Shown here: one piece after another, positions 33,227 through 46,281 of the stretch
Position numbering within the stretch: position 1 is the stretch's first letter
How the letters are laid out: each line of letters opens with the position of its first letter
Origin: Brassica napus
Lineage: Eukaryota > Streptophyta > Magnoliopsida > Brassicales > Brassicaceae
NCBI RefSeq assembly: GCF_020379485.1
Contig: NC_063447.1
Coordinates: forward strand, 54,983,452 to 55,047,451
Direction of reading: 5' to 3'
Length of the DNA: 64,000 bases
Notes under the pieces: generated by a model
The model's database searches: none
What the model was told of the DNA's origin: nothing
Seen by the model: only the letters and a program-made list of their open reading frames with translations
Translations under genes and position numbers: made by a program

Positions 33227-33569
33227 GTTGGACAAACTTACGTTATCTAGAGTTTTTTATTCAGGCCCATGAAACTTATAAGCCCAAGAATGCTACCATA
33301 GTCAGACGTGTGTGACATTTGATCAATATTGCCAAAGTCAGACGTTTGGGAATTTGATTGAATACATTTGTGTACTTAACATGATTATGAAGCTATTTCG
33401 GTGTAGGACTTTACTTGATTGTATTAACGCACACATATTTTTGACTTATTCCCTACCATTCGCTCTCTGATGAATCACTGTGATGATCTGGTGTTACAAG
33501 CATGATCCGGCACTAATCAGCATGTACTAAATAGTAAACAATAAGCGCTCAGGTTCAATTTTCCATTGT
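33227..33569. other. Intergenic, nothing recognised
   Basis: Upstream flank of the 7SL gene and AT-rich DNA. No coding region or repeat was recognised. Confidence 0.3.
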
Positions 33570-33960
33570 GTTATTACACGAGATGAAGAAAGTTTTGTAT
33601 CAAGAGATGCTCAAGTCGCTTTATCTGGTTAGCAATATTGGATTTATACTCTCGCTTACTCTCTGATGTTGTTTTGGTAACACACAGGTTATCGAGTTTT
33701 AGTTAGCAGGAGCTTTTCCAACCCTGCTGTGTCTAGAAAGAGCACTTGCCTTATTACCTTGCTCTTCTTGTCTGGTTCACAAACTTGGCATCAAGAATGG
33801 ACAACATCGAGAAATAGATAGTGGATCTTTTTAGGAAAGTCCAAGCTCAGCTACGAGCTCGAGCTGCTACCTTGAAAGAAGGTTGAAGAAGCTTCTAAAA
33901 GGACAAGGAGGAAAAGAGACTGGGACAGTGGATTCTCTTCTTAAGTTACTGAAGAAACAC

Positions 33961-34403
33961 TGGCGGATGCAGAGAGGAAGAGACGGGGGGTCATGTGCCC
34001 CCATCTACTTTTTATTTTTCTTTAATGAGTAGTATGAAATCTATATAACTGCTCTTTATCCTAAGACCACAATTATCGGGGGAGAATAACAAGAGTCCTT
34101 AACAAAAAAACAAATAAAATATAATGTGGACCCCACAAAAAAACAAAAAACCAGTCACAAGAGTAATGGATTAGTGACCGATCTTGGTGTGTTCCTTAAA
34201 CTGTTTGCGGGCCCCGCTGAAATGTGGCGGCCCGCAATTGGTTTCTTTTTTAATTTTTTTTTTTTTTTTTTTAAATCAGCAATAAAAAAAAAAAATTAAA
34301 ATTAAGAAATCCAAAAAGTGTTCCAGGGATAATGATGGCCTAAGGTAAGACATAGTGAAAAAGTTTACTGTGCCCCCAGTTAAATTCAATCCTACATCCG
34401 CTG
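33961..34403. mobile_element. hAT-like foldback MITE, split by a second MITE
   Basis: The ends TGGCGGATGCAG and CAGCGGATGTAG (right end, reverse complement) and the repeated TGTGCCCCCA near both ends define an element inserted in the RHON1-like relic. A second MITE sits inside it. No clean target duplication was found, so the superfamily is tentative. Confidence 0.45.
34065..34340. mobile_element. Harbinger-type (Tourist-like) MITE
   Basis: A 276-bp AT-rich unit with ends GACCACAATTATC and GGCCATCATTATC (imperfect inverted repeats) is flanked by TAA on both sides (34062-34064, 34341-34343), the target duplication of PIF/Harbinger elements. Confidence 0.65.
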
Positions 34404-34620
34404 AAAGCACACAGGAGAACAGAGCACGAAGAAAGTTGGCTATTTATATTCGAAGAAGTGGCAACATGGAGATGATGGTGTGGAAGGAACATGTCAAAGT
34501 TCCAATCATTTTGATTCATAAAACAGAGATCATAATGCCACACCCTTGTACTAAGAAATAATGATGATGAGTCTTTAACCCAGAGGAAGAACCTGCCAAG
34601 ACTAGAGTGCACTGAAGTCG

Positions 34621-37600
34621 ATAGAACTTAGAGCCATAGCAAAATCAAGGTGTCTTAAAGGGATTTCAAATATGAAGAAAGGTGAGCTGATGAACTTACG
34701 AACATTGATTTAATTTATTATGCAGCCAATGAGTCTCCAAATATTTATTTCATTCATGACCTTAGTGCATTCTCATTACAGTTAGTTTCTCCATTAGTCA
34801 ATGAAGTTTTCCCTTTTGCTTCTAACATCAGAATTAAAATGACTTTTGTGTAAAGTCACTGTCCTCGTTTGCATAATCAACTTGATTAGCTGAGGAAAAA
34901 ATGTTAAAAGATATTATTAGCATATAATCATAATCAAAATAATAATTTTAAGATCATAAAATAAAATAAAAAAATGGTAAGAGAGTCGAAAATATAACAG
35001 GACATGAGGATACAGAAAGAGAAAAATGTAGTAGGGTTTAGTTTCCTGCCCATCTTCCCGAACTTTCATTTTAAGACTGTGCCCTTAAAATTTGTCAAAA
35101 AAAAAAAAAAGAGTGTGCCCTTAATCTTGATTAAGCAATAAAAGGCCATTTCATTGTTTAATTGTCATTGTTATTCGAGATTGTTATTATGAATAAATGA
35201 CCTTCGTATTTCAATTTTTTATTGAATTGAAAATTTTGTTGCGTCGTAACTCGTAACTAAGCATAATAATTAACTAACCAAATGGTGTTTAATTTGTCCA
35301 CAATACGAGCGTGTTATTATATTTATCAAATCAATCTCGTGAGGAAGTATAATGGGACAAAAGAGGAGCAAGTACCAAATATGTAGATTATAAAATGAGA
35401 ATCACTTATAAAAACATAGTATTATTCTTAGTTTCTTACTAGCTGAATGTTTGTTTATACGGTTGGTTGTACCATAGCCAAAAAGTTAATTATAATTAAG
35501 CCGACAAAAAAAATTATAATCCAACAGTTTATTTTAATTATTGTTGTACTATCTGATTTATCAACATACTTCACTAAATTAGGTGATATTGGATTCAAAA
35601 AAATCCAGTTGAAAATATTTAATAGTTTTCAAAACATTTAAGAAGATTTGGCCAATATTTTCATACATTTGTCTTCTTATTTATTTTTTTTAAAAGAATT
35701 CAAATACATTTTTTAGATTTCATTTTTTCTGAAATCCATTAACTTTCTGAATCTTTTGTACATAAAAATGAAATAAAACTTTAGTAATGAAAATAATAAA
35801 AACAAAACTATTTTATTTCATATTAGCAAATTAATTATTTAAAATTTAATAAATTTTTGGCTAGCTAAATAATATTATTCAAATTATTTATAATAAATAA
35901 AAATAATTTAAGGGGCCTTGTCCATTACAACATGAATTACAGTTACGACAATTGATATATTGTTGTCACTTGTCAATCATCAAAAAAAATTAAAAAATTA
36001 AAAAAATTATAATGAAAATTACATTTCTAAATTTATCATATATAGTGTCAATATTTTGACGCATAGATAAAATGTTGTAAAAAAATATTTTCAGTTCCCA
36101 GCTTAAAACCACATAACTAGTTCTTTATATTTATGTAGTAAAATTTTCAATTAATTTATTTCAAATATAATTATCACAAAATTCATTAAAAATTGAATGG
36201 TAAAATTACTAAGTCTAGATAAAATAACATTAAAATTTAAAAGATTTTTATAAAATTGATTATAAATATTTAATCAAATAACATAAACATTTCAAAAATT
36301 GATAATACTGATCAATAACTAAATTTAATGAAAATTTCAGTTCTTTCAAATTTAATCGATCTTTTAAATTATTACCGAGTTAGATTAAATTTGACGCATT
36401 ATATATTGTAGTAATCTTTGTTGTTTGTGCTTCTTTTAAAAAATGGTATTAGGCTATTAGTAATTTGATCTTGTAAATTTCATTCACATTATATATTAAG
36501 AAAACGTAATGTTATTGTTAATTTATGTATTTCATCTATATTACTTTCTTACGAATCAAAATAATTCTAGTGAAACCCAAAGGAACATTAAAATGGGTGC
36601 ATGTTGTCTTTCGAAATAAAATAAAAAGTGACACAAGAGGGTCGGTGGAAGTTACTGTCCTCATTTAGTATACGACACCGACTGGTGTCAGGTCACATCT
36701 CTAGTTTTTACCCTTTTATTATGAGCCTCTTGCCACTTTCAGTACATTCAAAGTTTTTTTCTTTTCTTTTTTCTTTAAAAGAATAATTTCACATAAAACT
36801 GTATGTACCTCGAGGTGCGTTCGATAACCTCTATCTATTCTCACCTTGTATTAAAAAAATTAAACAGATCAGATTTTTTTTTTTTTTTGAAAAAGGGCAT
36901 CAGATATATTTTTTTTGCAACTAACAGATCAATCAATTCACTTGCTTGATTCAAACATAACCTGATACTTCTTTTCAAATTACCTATTTTAAATTTAAGA
37001 TTTTAAAACGACGGATTTTCATTAGGTAAATTTTATCTCTTGATTCTTTTTGTGAAACATGTGAAATTATCGATTAATATTAGGAAAAAAATCAGAAATT
37101 AAAAAAAAAATCGAATATTAAAAATATATATATTCAAATTTACTAAACAGAAATCGAAAACAAAGAACATAAAAGGACAGTATAATTACTATGGCTGGAT
37201 TTTCTTTTAACTTGCTAGCTTTTTTTTTGTTAAAGAGATGGCCATAGCTTACATTCACATGTATATATATTTCGCACGCTCTCGACGCATGAAAATTGTG
37301 CATGCACGCAAAGCATTGACGTCTTCAAATGTATTGATGTTAATAAATTTTAAAATTGTACAATAACTCATGAGGCGAATGTTGAGAGGACACTGGTTAC
37401 TTAAATATATGTTCCTTGATATTTACAAAGGAGTACAGTTCTCCTTCGGGCCTCTGCTATCACCTTGCTAAATGCAATATGTGTCGTCAGTTTTTAAAAT
37501 GATAAATAAATAGTCCGAGGAAAGTGTTTTAAAACCTTCCAAACTTTATTAATGTGTGTTATGTAAAATTGTACATGGTTGTGTAAACGAGGATTGGTTT

Positions 37601-38699
37601 GTAAGCTAGTAACAATTAGTCTGATCCAGGCAGAATATTTGATCGTTTTGTGATTTGTGGTGGAACTCAATATGCTAGCCTATAAATATTTAATTCTCGA
37701 ATCCAATTGGCTGATAAATGAATAATTTAATTTATAGTTTATTATCAAAACTTTGTTTTGAATCTAGATACAACTATATAGACGAAACGAAATGTCTACA
37801 CTTTTATAGTTTGATACGAGTTACTAAATGTTGGATATCACCACAACATATATATTGTCATTTATTGAAACAGAATGTTGAATTTTCTTATATAGTTCAA
37901 AAGTTAAATACATATTTGTGAGATTTTATTTAGTGTGGGCAATAAACCGAACGGAGTTTATATTTGTGTAATACTTTTTATAATATGCTAATAGTATTAG
38001 AGATATTTGATTTAGTTGCATTACAAACAACTAAATTTAACTACATGCAACTATAATAATAAACACATGCACGAACACCGAATTTATAACATACTTTTTC
38101 TACAACATACAGATTCCTAGTGGGCAGGTTTCATATATTTTACAAATGTGACGAATGATTCTACCTCTAATATTCTTAAATTTCAGATAAATTGTATCAA
38201 AGCGCTGCATTTTCTAAAAATCGAATTTAATATTTAACGTAAGAATAACGTAAACTAGACTAAAGAGTTCCCGACTGTTTAATACTTTTATAAACATATT
38301 TTGAAAATTAAAAGATAAAAAAATCCATATGCAGGGCAAATATGGTAAGATAGATTTGGACCTGCGATGCAGTTAGGGTGTCTATACTATTCATTCTCGA
38401 ATGTTTCTATTTATGTTTGGTTAATGATGTCAGAAAGAGGTTAGATAGAAAACTGGAAGTTTGACCCTCCCCCCTCCTCCCCAAAAGAAAACCGGACATA
38501 TGCAACAACTAGAAACAAATTAGATTTCATCCGGTACAATAATAGAAGTCTATAGATACTCATGGAAATTTTTATACATTTTTTCACATTCTAATTATAC
38601 ACTTGAGACACACTTTCTTTTTGTCAAAAAGACTCGTATAACCCTAGATCCTACTCATTCTCTCGTTGCCTTTAATGTTTTTAATATAATAAATGTTTT
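34621..38699. other. 4-kb AT-rich intergenic tract
   Basis: No coding region, RNA gene or transposon with ends was recognised. The sequence is mostly A/T-rich with short homopolymers. Small open frames here have no coding character. Confidence 0.4.
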
Positions 38700-39700
38700 C
38701 TTCTCATCACATGAATTTCTCTCTTCTTTTTATTTCACTTTATGTTTTAATTTATTTTTATTTCAAATTCTAAATTGTATTAAATAAAAATAATTGTCAT
38801 AATAAATTATACATAAAATTCTCTATCTTTTAAGATATATATATATATTAACATGTAAACAAAATTAAGTGTGGACGTTGACACCAAAGCATAGATAGTA
38901 GAGTTATAAACTAGTTGTAGACAAAGACATCTTAACACGGAGGTCGTTCGCTGATACCTTTAAGAGATTATTCTTCGCCATAGTCTCCGGAAAGGAGAAA
39001 CCTACATAACCACGTTTCCACCGTTACTCCCACCGTCACCGGCACCGCCGACGCCATCACCACGATCGAATGGTTCCAACTCGCTAAAAGTCTCATCTTT
39101 CGTTGATGAAGACTTATCCCGTGACCACATCCAATCCAACGCAATTAGCTCTCAATCTCTGATAAGACAACTCTGATCGAACTCCAATGGATAAGACATC
39201 TCTGATCGAGCTGTCTTATCGGAGATCGAGAGCTAGTTGTGTTGGATTGGATGTGGTCACGAGGGAAGTCTCCAGCAGAACGATGTACATTGGATCGAAA
39301 GATGAGACCTTTAATGAGTTAGAACCGAAACTCGATTGTGGTGATGGCGTTGGTGCCGGTGACGGTAGAAGTAACGGTGGAAACATGGTTATGTGGGTTT
39401 CTCAGAGACTATAGCGAAGAACAAGCTGTTAAAAGTATCAGCCAATGACCTTTGTGTTAAAATGTGAATGTCCACAACTAGTGTATAACTCTACTATCCA
39501 CGTTTTGGAGTCCACGTCCACAATTAATTTTGTTTACAAGTTAACATATATATATATATGAAAATGAATCTTAAAAGATAAATAATTTTATATATAGTTT
39601 ATTATGATAATTATTTTTATTTAACATATTTTAGATTTTGAGATAAAAGTAAATGAAAACATAAAGTAGAATAAGAAAAATAAACAAAAAACCATTTTTT
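38700..39700. repeat. Long foldback of about 1 kb
   Basis: Arms of about 470-490 bp (roughly 38700-39169 and 39212-39700) are inverted copies around a loop of about 40 bp. Matching pieces include CCGTCACCGGCACCGCCGAC against its counterpart in GGTGCCGGTGACGG, and TAGTAGAGTTATAAACTAGT against ACTAGTGTATAACTCTACTA. The inner 250 bp of each arm are much richer in GC than the surroundings and look like captured gene sequence. A 75-codon open frame (39187-39414) in the right arm has no recognised product. The outer ends fade into AT-rich DNA and no target duplication was found. Confidence 0.88.
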
Positions 39701-40025
39701 TCTTTTTTTTAAGAGTATAGTTGTCCAAAAATCTAATAAACTCTGCAATAAAATGTATCATAAGTAAAAAAGGTCTATGAACGTAGGAGAAATTCAAAAT
39801 GTGTGATAGAGAGTAATCATGTCATACTCATGTCATTGTTAAAAGAAAAGTTTGTATTTAATGAAAGGGAAGACCAGCCTGTGGTCTAACTTTCTTCTTG
39901 GGCTATTGTTATTTAGCACTATTTACACGCTCTAAATAAATTCTCTTTTCTTTTTCTGATAAAATAAATATTATAGATACGTATTAGATCTTTTGTCCGT
40001 TGGTCCGAAGAAAAAACCTTTTCAT
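39701..40025. other. AT-rich spacer
   Basis: Nothing recognised between the foldback and the hAT-type element. Confidence 0.3.
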
Positions 40026-40579
40026 TAGGTCGGGGATGGATCGGATATCCGGATAATTTTAAGATATCCGGATCCGGATCTTTATCCGGCGGATCCGTAA
40101 TTTTACTATTTTTATCCGGATCTGGGGTTCGCGGATATTCGAGTGTCGGATATCCTTCTAAAAATTATAATATCCGGCGGATATCCGAATCCGGATTTGG
40201 ATCCTTAAAATAAATAAAAAATAATATTAATATATATAAAATATTAACAATAATTTAAAAATAAAAAGATATATAATGTTTTTAATAATTTCTATGTATA
40301 ATATTACAAAATTTACATAAAATTTATATATAGTATTATAAAAATGAAAATTTATTAAATAAAATTAGTTTTTATATATATTACTATTTTTGAAATAATT
40401 ATTAATAAAATTTACGGATCCGGATATCCAGACTAAAAAATCAAGATATACGGATCTGGATTCGGCTTTAACGGATCTAACATTTTACTATCCGGATCTG
40501 GATTCGGCATCTCCGGATATCCGGGTTTTCGGATCGGATCTGGATCGAATCCGGATCTCGGATAAAAGTCCCTGGCCTA
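40026..40579. mobile_element. hAT-type foldback MITE rich in GGATCCGGATATCC
   Basis: Ends TAGGTCGGGGA and TCCCTGGCCTA form an 11-bp inverted repeat with two mismatches. Perfect 8-bp direct repeats CTTTTCAT flank it (40018-40025, 40580-40587). Both arms consist of degenerate ATCCGGATATCCGGAT units around an AT-only core. The 8-bp duplication fits the hAT superfamily. No gene is inside. Confidence 0.82.
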
Positions 40580-40587
40580 CTTTTCAT

Positions 40588-42174
40588 ATGTGTCCAAGGG
40601 AGAAGAATTGATGGCTATTTTGGTAAATAACAAGGAACTGTCAATCAGTTCTACAGTGGAGATAGAAAATATATTTATGTTTTGCAAATATTTGTCCATT
40701 TTTTTCAAACTTTTGGCTGCCTTTATCCACACCTAAATGCCCAACTCCTTTTCTGGCTTTTTCTAGCGACAGAAAATTATTTCTTTGAGAAAAAGAATAA
40801 AAGAAATCCCTAAAAGAAAAGAAGACTATACTGTTTTTTTTTTTTTGCTAACATGAAGACTATACTGTTATATAATCATTTTCTAAACTTTACGATAACT
40901 CTCTCTAGCATAGCAAGTGATGAGAGTATTTAGCTGAGTTCTTTACGTTGAAGTTTGGACTGTGTACAAGATAAATTCAAACTTCTCACAAACTGTTCAA
41001 ACAGGTATTGATATAGCGGAAACAATGATAAAAGCTCAACCGGAGAATTCAAACGTACATCATGCAGGAAACGCTTGTTATCGTCAAGGATTTTAAAAGA
41101 AATCAGAACCCTAAACATAACCCTAAATATATATAGGATAACTATTTGTTTATTTTTGTCATCACTATTAGGACATTTCCAACCCGTTAAAAACTACATC
41201 ATTTAGGTGTCAAAAAGTTTTTTCATCTCCAACCACAACATCAAATTTTACATTAAAATTTTATTTTTGATTTTTATATTATTTAGTTAAAAAATTATTA
41301 TTACTTAATATATATAAAATATAAAATTACTATGTAATTATATTGCACAAAATGTGTAACCCTAAATATTTGTTTTAAAATAAATTATTATTATTTTAAA
41401 ATATAATAATATTAAAATAAAAAAATAAAATTAACTATTCCAATATCTGTAATTATTTAATTATTATATAATTATTTACCTATTTATATGTATTTATCTT
41501 GCCATTGATATTTATTTAATTAATATTTTATTAATAAAAATAAGTGAATAGTGTTTGGCGTTGTGAATAGTAACGCATCAAATTTGTTGTAGTACTGTAG
41601 CTTTACACTAAAATAGTGTTTTGCAGTTGGGTTAGAGATAGCCTTATACTTTAAAGAAGCAGGGTTGGAGATAGCCTTATACCTCGAAGAAGCAGACAGA
41701 AGAACAAAATTGTATCCATAAAAAAGTGTTCATCTATTTATGATCCATATTATTAATTAACAAATCATAATATTTGATAAGTTATACGGAAACCATATTC
41801 ACGAACTTCGTTTAGTATTCTTCCCCAAAAGGCTATTTAGTTCATCCGACATTAGTTTCGAAATATTACACTAAAGACACCAAACCCGGTATATGAAATA
41901 GAGACAAAACAAACAAAGGATTGCAAATTGTAAAGATCAGAAAAGTAAATTCTACTTATCTCAACCAATATAAAAATAAAAAACTGCCCCGAGAAAATTT
42001 TAATTTTTCTTATAATATATATTATTATATTCTCAAAAATATATAATTAATACAACATGATATAAATCTTCACAAAGTAACCTTATATTTCCCAACCGCA
42101 CAAACAAAAGGTTTAGCTTCTCTAAAGATCAAGAATCAAGAAAAATCCGTAGCTAGAACCTAAACATCGATAAA
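40588..42174. other. LSH3 upstream region
   Basis: No gene is seen. About 41165-41690 is a diffuse AT-rich repeat: its flanks (GGACATTTCCAACCCGTT, TTGGGTTAGAGATAGCC) look like a decayed MITE. A TATAAAT at 42061-42067 about 110 bp before the LSH3 ATG is a possible TATA box. Confidence 0.4.
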
Positions 42175-42828
42175 ATGGATATGTTTCCTCAATTGATGGA
42201 AGGCTCTTCGGCTTACTCAGATAGCACAAACCTCAGCATCATCGCAAACATCTCCTCCTCCTCCGTCACCGAAGCCACCGCTGCACAACCACCGTCATCC
42301 TCCTCTCCATCAGCAAACTCGAGCCGTTACGAGAACCAGAAGAGGAGAGACTGGAACACGTTCGGACAATACTTAAGAAACCACCGTCCACCGCTTTCCC
42401 TTTCCCGATGCAGCGGAGCTCACGTGCTCGAGTTTCTCCGTTACTTGGACCAATTCGGTAAGACAAAAGTCCACACGACCGTTTGTCACTTCTACGGCCA
42501 TCCTAATCCTCCGGCACCGTGTCCTTGTCCTCTCCGACAAGCTTGGGGAAGTCTCGACGCTCTCATCGGTCGTCTTCGAGCTGCTTTCGAAGAAAACGGA
42601 GGCAAGCCTGAGACTAATCCATTTGGAGCTCGTGCCGTTAGGCTTTATCTAAGGGAAGTTAGAGATATGCAAAGCAAAGCTAGAGGTGTTAGCTACGAGA
42701 AGAAGAAGCGAAAGCGTCCGGTTCCTCAGTTGTCGGCCTCTTCTTCCTCCGCCGTAGCTAGCCACCAGCAGTTTCAAATGTTACCGGGTACTAGTTCTAC
42801 TACTCAAATATCAAAGTTTGAGAAGTAA
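42175..42828 (+). CDS. LSH3: ALOG-domain nuclear protein, LSH3 orthologue
   Basis: A single-exon protein of 217 residues. A Ser-rich N-terminus precedes the ALOG (DUF640) domain at about 49-175: [38 protein letters not shown], a zinc-ribbon-like insert with His and Cys ([17 protein letters not shown]), and [17 protein letters not shown]. The nuclear signal KKKRKR lies at 176-181, with a Ser-rich tail ending KFEK. Length, intron-less structure and both termini match Arabidopsis LSH3 (also OBO1), a transcriptional regulator expressed at organ boundaries. ALOG proteins arose from a tyrosine-recombinase-like DNA-binding domain and act in the nucleus. The position between S26-peptidase/RHON1-like relics and MYB14 supports the call. 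Confidence 0.95.
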   Translation: MDMFPQLMEGSSAYSDSTNLSIIANISSSSVTEATAAQPPSSSSPSANSSRYENQKRRDWNTFGQYLRNHRPPLSLSRCSGAHVLEFLRYLDQFGKTKVHTTVCHFYGHPNPPAPCPCPLRQAWGSLDALIGRLRAAFEENGGKPETNPFGARAVRLYLREVRDMQSKARGVSYEKKKRKRPVPQLSASSSSAVASHQQFQMLPGTSSTTQISKFEK

Positions 42829-44549
42829 CTATATATATCTAGTTAAGAGAAATCAAATTTGAATATTTTATGTAATCTGAAATATGACTTGGTCTGTTTC
42901 TTAATTTTATGTTGATTTTAATTTAGTCTTACAATCTGGGAGAAGAACTAATGTTCTTTTGTTACTAGTGTATCTGGGGTGGGGGGGGGGGGATAAGTAA
43001 GGTAGGGTTTCAATTTTTATTTTATTTTATAAAATATAAATTTCACAACATATATATAGTCACATGTGTGTATTGTAAATACGAATATATCATCAAGCAA
43101 ACTGGTCGTCTTCTTCACAATCTTTTCTCTTGATGTGGTTCTAAAACAGAGAAGTCTTATGTTTAATTTAGGTCGATTTGGGTATTATGATGATATCCTG
43201 GAATTGTTTTATTGGTTTTCTGCTTTTGATGCAAAACAGTGGTCGTTGTCTAATAGTGACTGTGAACTATAAGTCTATAAGTCATAAGTGGTCTTTTATA
43301 CTTGGAATATTTCAATAATTGATTGCACTCTCTCTATTTTTTTTTTTGTGGTCAAAATTGCACTCTCTATTTTAAATTCATGAAATCAACTAATTTTTGG
43401 TCCGATATTGTGTAGTTTCATCGTGTAATCGTTTGAATCAATATACTTTTTAATGAGTCATTGAGTCGTATGTTTCTCTTACTCGTTTACTTTTTTTCAT
43501 AAGCAACATGTAGTGTAAAAGAGAAAAACAAAGTCAAATTTCCGTAACTCTCAACTTTTTTATCCTTTTCTAGCTATACTCTTTTCACTTGAACATTGCA
43601 CATGTCTGTGCATTTGCAAACCCTAGAATTAGTATATATGGTAACTGATATATAGTGTTAGTTTTTTAATTAAATTCTATTATTATGTCGACAAAAAAGT
43701 TATATTATTATACACCACGTCGTGTATCAGTCCGATAGTTAGTACAGTAAGTCAGTAATGCGAATTACTTGATCCCGATTAGTAAGCTTCCAAGTAACAT
43801 ATGATATGCCTCCCTGGTGAAGGCGAAAATGAGGGAAACAAACTAATGTTATATATGGCCTCAATTACATCTCATATATTATTGAAGTTTAGTTTAGTTT
43901 TGAATGACCTGCTAGTACTGCTGTACAATACTATATTAGATACTGTTCGAAGTTTGATAACTCACTTGATCAAATACTGCATGTAAAAAGTTTAATAATT
44001 CACTTGATCATGGAGTTGATTCCCTAATTAATACAGAAAGATTGTCTATTGCACGCCGAAACATATGCATGAAGATGAAATCGCTAATAATCGCGGATTG
44101 AAGATCATTTTGTTTATCAGCTATATATGTTGTAATCAAATCGCGGATTGGACATCAATTTGCAATTTGCAATGTAGCATGATTTTGTTACTAGTGTAGG
44201 ATTAATTAAAAATCTGACAAGATAATTCTACAGATCAGTAACATATCTCTAAGAAACAGTAATCTTATATTTGATAATGCATATACATAAAATATATCAA
44301 CTGATACATTTTGCATAATGATTTTTTGTTACTTTTTCGGCATATTAAAACCGTTTTATAAGCGTGTTGTTAATCAAAACCTATCGATAGCAAAGTCCAG
44401 ATGAGTTTTGAGATTTGTGGTATTGTGCTTTGACAAATAAAAGAGATTTGTGAGATTGTGATATTGTGAAAGAAAGATTTTTTTTGAACATATATGTATA
44501 GTTAGCTTGTTATAGTAATATGGTTTCGACAAACAATATATGTATATAC

Positions 44550-44601
<52 letters not shown>

Positions 44602-46175
44602 TTTGTTTTCAGTAAAGTTTTTTGCTGTTTAAAAATTATTTTCTTGTAATGGGTTTCTAATTTTTTTGGTCACTGTCATAAAGTAGATGTCTTATTTAAT
44701 ATTTAAATAAAAATGAAAATCGACAAATACATGATGAAAAGTATTGATTGGACAGTTTTAAATTTCATTTGATATAAAATTTAATTGATATTATAGTTTA
44801 GATAGCATCCCAGAGATAGGTCCGGCAGATGAAACAATCTTTTGACGAAGTTGGAAATCAAACAACATATGTTACAGCATTTTTATACTACCTTAAACCT
44901 TATTTGTGATACTATTGGTATTTTGATAACCTTATTTCGTGTATATAAATGAAATACTGTAATAAATAAAATATTTAAACGAAATAAAATAAAATTTGTT
45001 TTGGTAGCTTGCGGCAGTGTTGCATCATTCATGAGTGTGTAGATAGAGGTAGAGCCAGAGTTCTGTCTCTCACTTGTCTTGTCTCTGTAAGTTGTTCCTC
45101 GCAGAGCACTCACTCAAAGACCCAACCATTCAAACCTTTATTTTTCTTGTCCATTTCTGAATTTCCTGTTTTATAAAATCCAATTCAAAAGATAAAACAA
45201 TTCTGTAATTCTACATTTCAGTTTACCTAAAGTTTTCAAACCCACAGTTGTAGGATTCATAAAATTGATAATGACTTGACTGATCTGATCTACCAATATG
45301 TTTTATATATCTTTCAGTTATATTATTCTAAGTAGAAATCCTAGTTTATATATCTCTTATAAATATATTATGTCAGTTTAAACTTAATTAGTTAGTCACA
45401 TATCTACAGCATTAACACATTATGTAATATGTTAGTCGAAATAGTTAATTAATTCTCGATGTTCTTAGAAAATTCAACAATTGCCATACCAAATTAAATT
45501 TTATCTCTCTCATATTTAGAAGTTTTCAGACATTATTCTCACTTTTGTTATGATTTAAAACCAGTGGTCAATAATTTTAAAAATAAAAAATTTCTTGTTT
45601 GCAAAAGAAAAACTAAGATAGATTAAGATATTTTTAAACAATTTAAGAATGGAAAGTTTAGTTCTAGTTTCAAATAGATTAATCACTTTGTTTTTATCAA
45701 TTTTTTTTTTTAAATAACAATATTGTGCGATATTGATAAGCCCTTTTCATCGGTTCAAAACACCTAATCATATTGGGTCAGTATTCCCTTTAGACCCGAT
45801 CGACAATATTATAGAAAAATTATAGTCTATACAAGGTTTCTACTTCGAGCTATAGCAAAGTCTTGCACACATTTTCATGCATGACGTATGAATAATAACA
45901 CGATGGCATTGATGCTACGTGTGTTTGCATTTTAGTTCATTATTCAACTAAAATGAAACTTTGTTCCAGTTATAAAGCGCACTTATCCGGGTTGGCAAGA
46001 AAAACCATCCCTAGTAATAACAAAAACATAAGCTTCGTCTCACTAATTCATGAGTACTCAATTATCAGAATATATTTTGTAGATTTGATGTGGATTGGAA
46101 GTGAGCATTATCACTTGGCCTTTCGACTTTAGACATGGAATCATGGCATTTCCGCATATGGTTAAAACAAAAAGG
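42829..46175. other. 3.3-kb AT-rich intergenic tract with microsatellites
   Basis: No gene is seen. Notable are a run of 12 Gs (42981-42992) just 3' of LSH3 and a TA microsatellite (about 44552-44597). The remainder is AT-rich sequence with no recognised element. Confidence 0.4.
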
Positions 46176-46281
46176 ACCTTTCAAGAATCACACACCCATT
46201 TAATTGTTTTTTTTTTTTTTTTTTTTTTTTGATAACCCAGGTGTTTCCACCTTTCAAGAATCACACACCCATTTAATTGTT
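46176..46281 (-). mobile_element. 5'-truncated SINE stub in a 33-bp target duplication
   Basis: A perfect 33-bp direct repeat (46176-46208 and 46249-46281, beginning ACCTTTCAAGAATC) encloses only 40 bp. On the minus strand that insert reads GGAAACACCTGGGTTATC followed by about 22 As. This matches the 3' end of the SINEs at 22297 and 54514 (CTGGATTATCAAAA). It is thus a very short retroposed tail. Confidence 0.85.

Larger units (their letters stand above)
33570..34620 (+). pseudogene. RHON1-like (Rho-N domain) gene relic
   Basis: Short coding pieces in order resemble the middle of plastid RHON1-type proteins: RDEESFVSRDAQVALSG (33578-33628), SFSNPAVSRKST (about 33711-33747), IVDLFRKVQAQLRARAATLKE (33824-33886), then, in another frame, DSLLKL (about 33933-33950). 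After two nested MITEs come GEQSTKKVGYLYSKKW and GDDGVEG (34413-34500). Stops and frame changes are frequent. In Arabidopsis, At1g06190 (RHON1) is next to the S26 peptidase gene At1g06200, which fits the relic at 23967-24810. The call rests on these short motifs. Confidence 0.5.

Noticed and set aside
37118..37921. Short open frames in the AT-rich tract
   Set aside because: Codon content follows base composition; no domain and no conserved start context.
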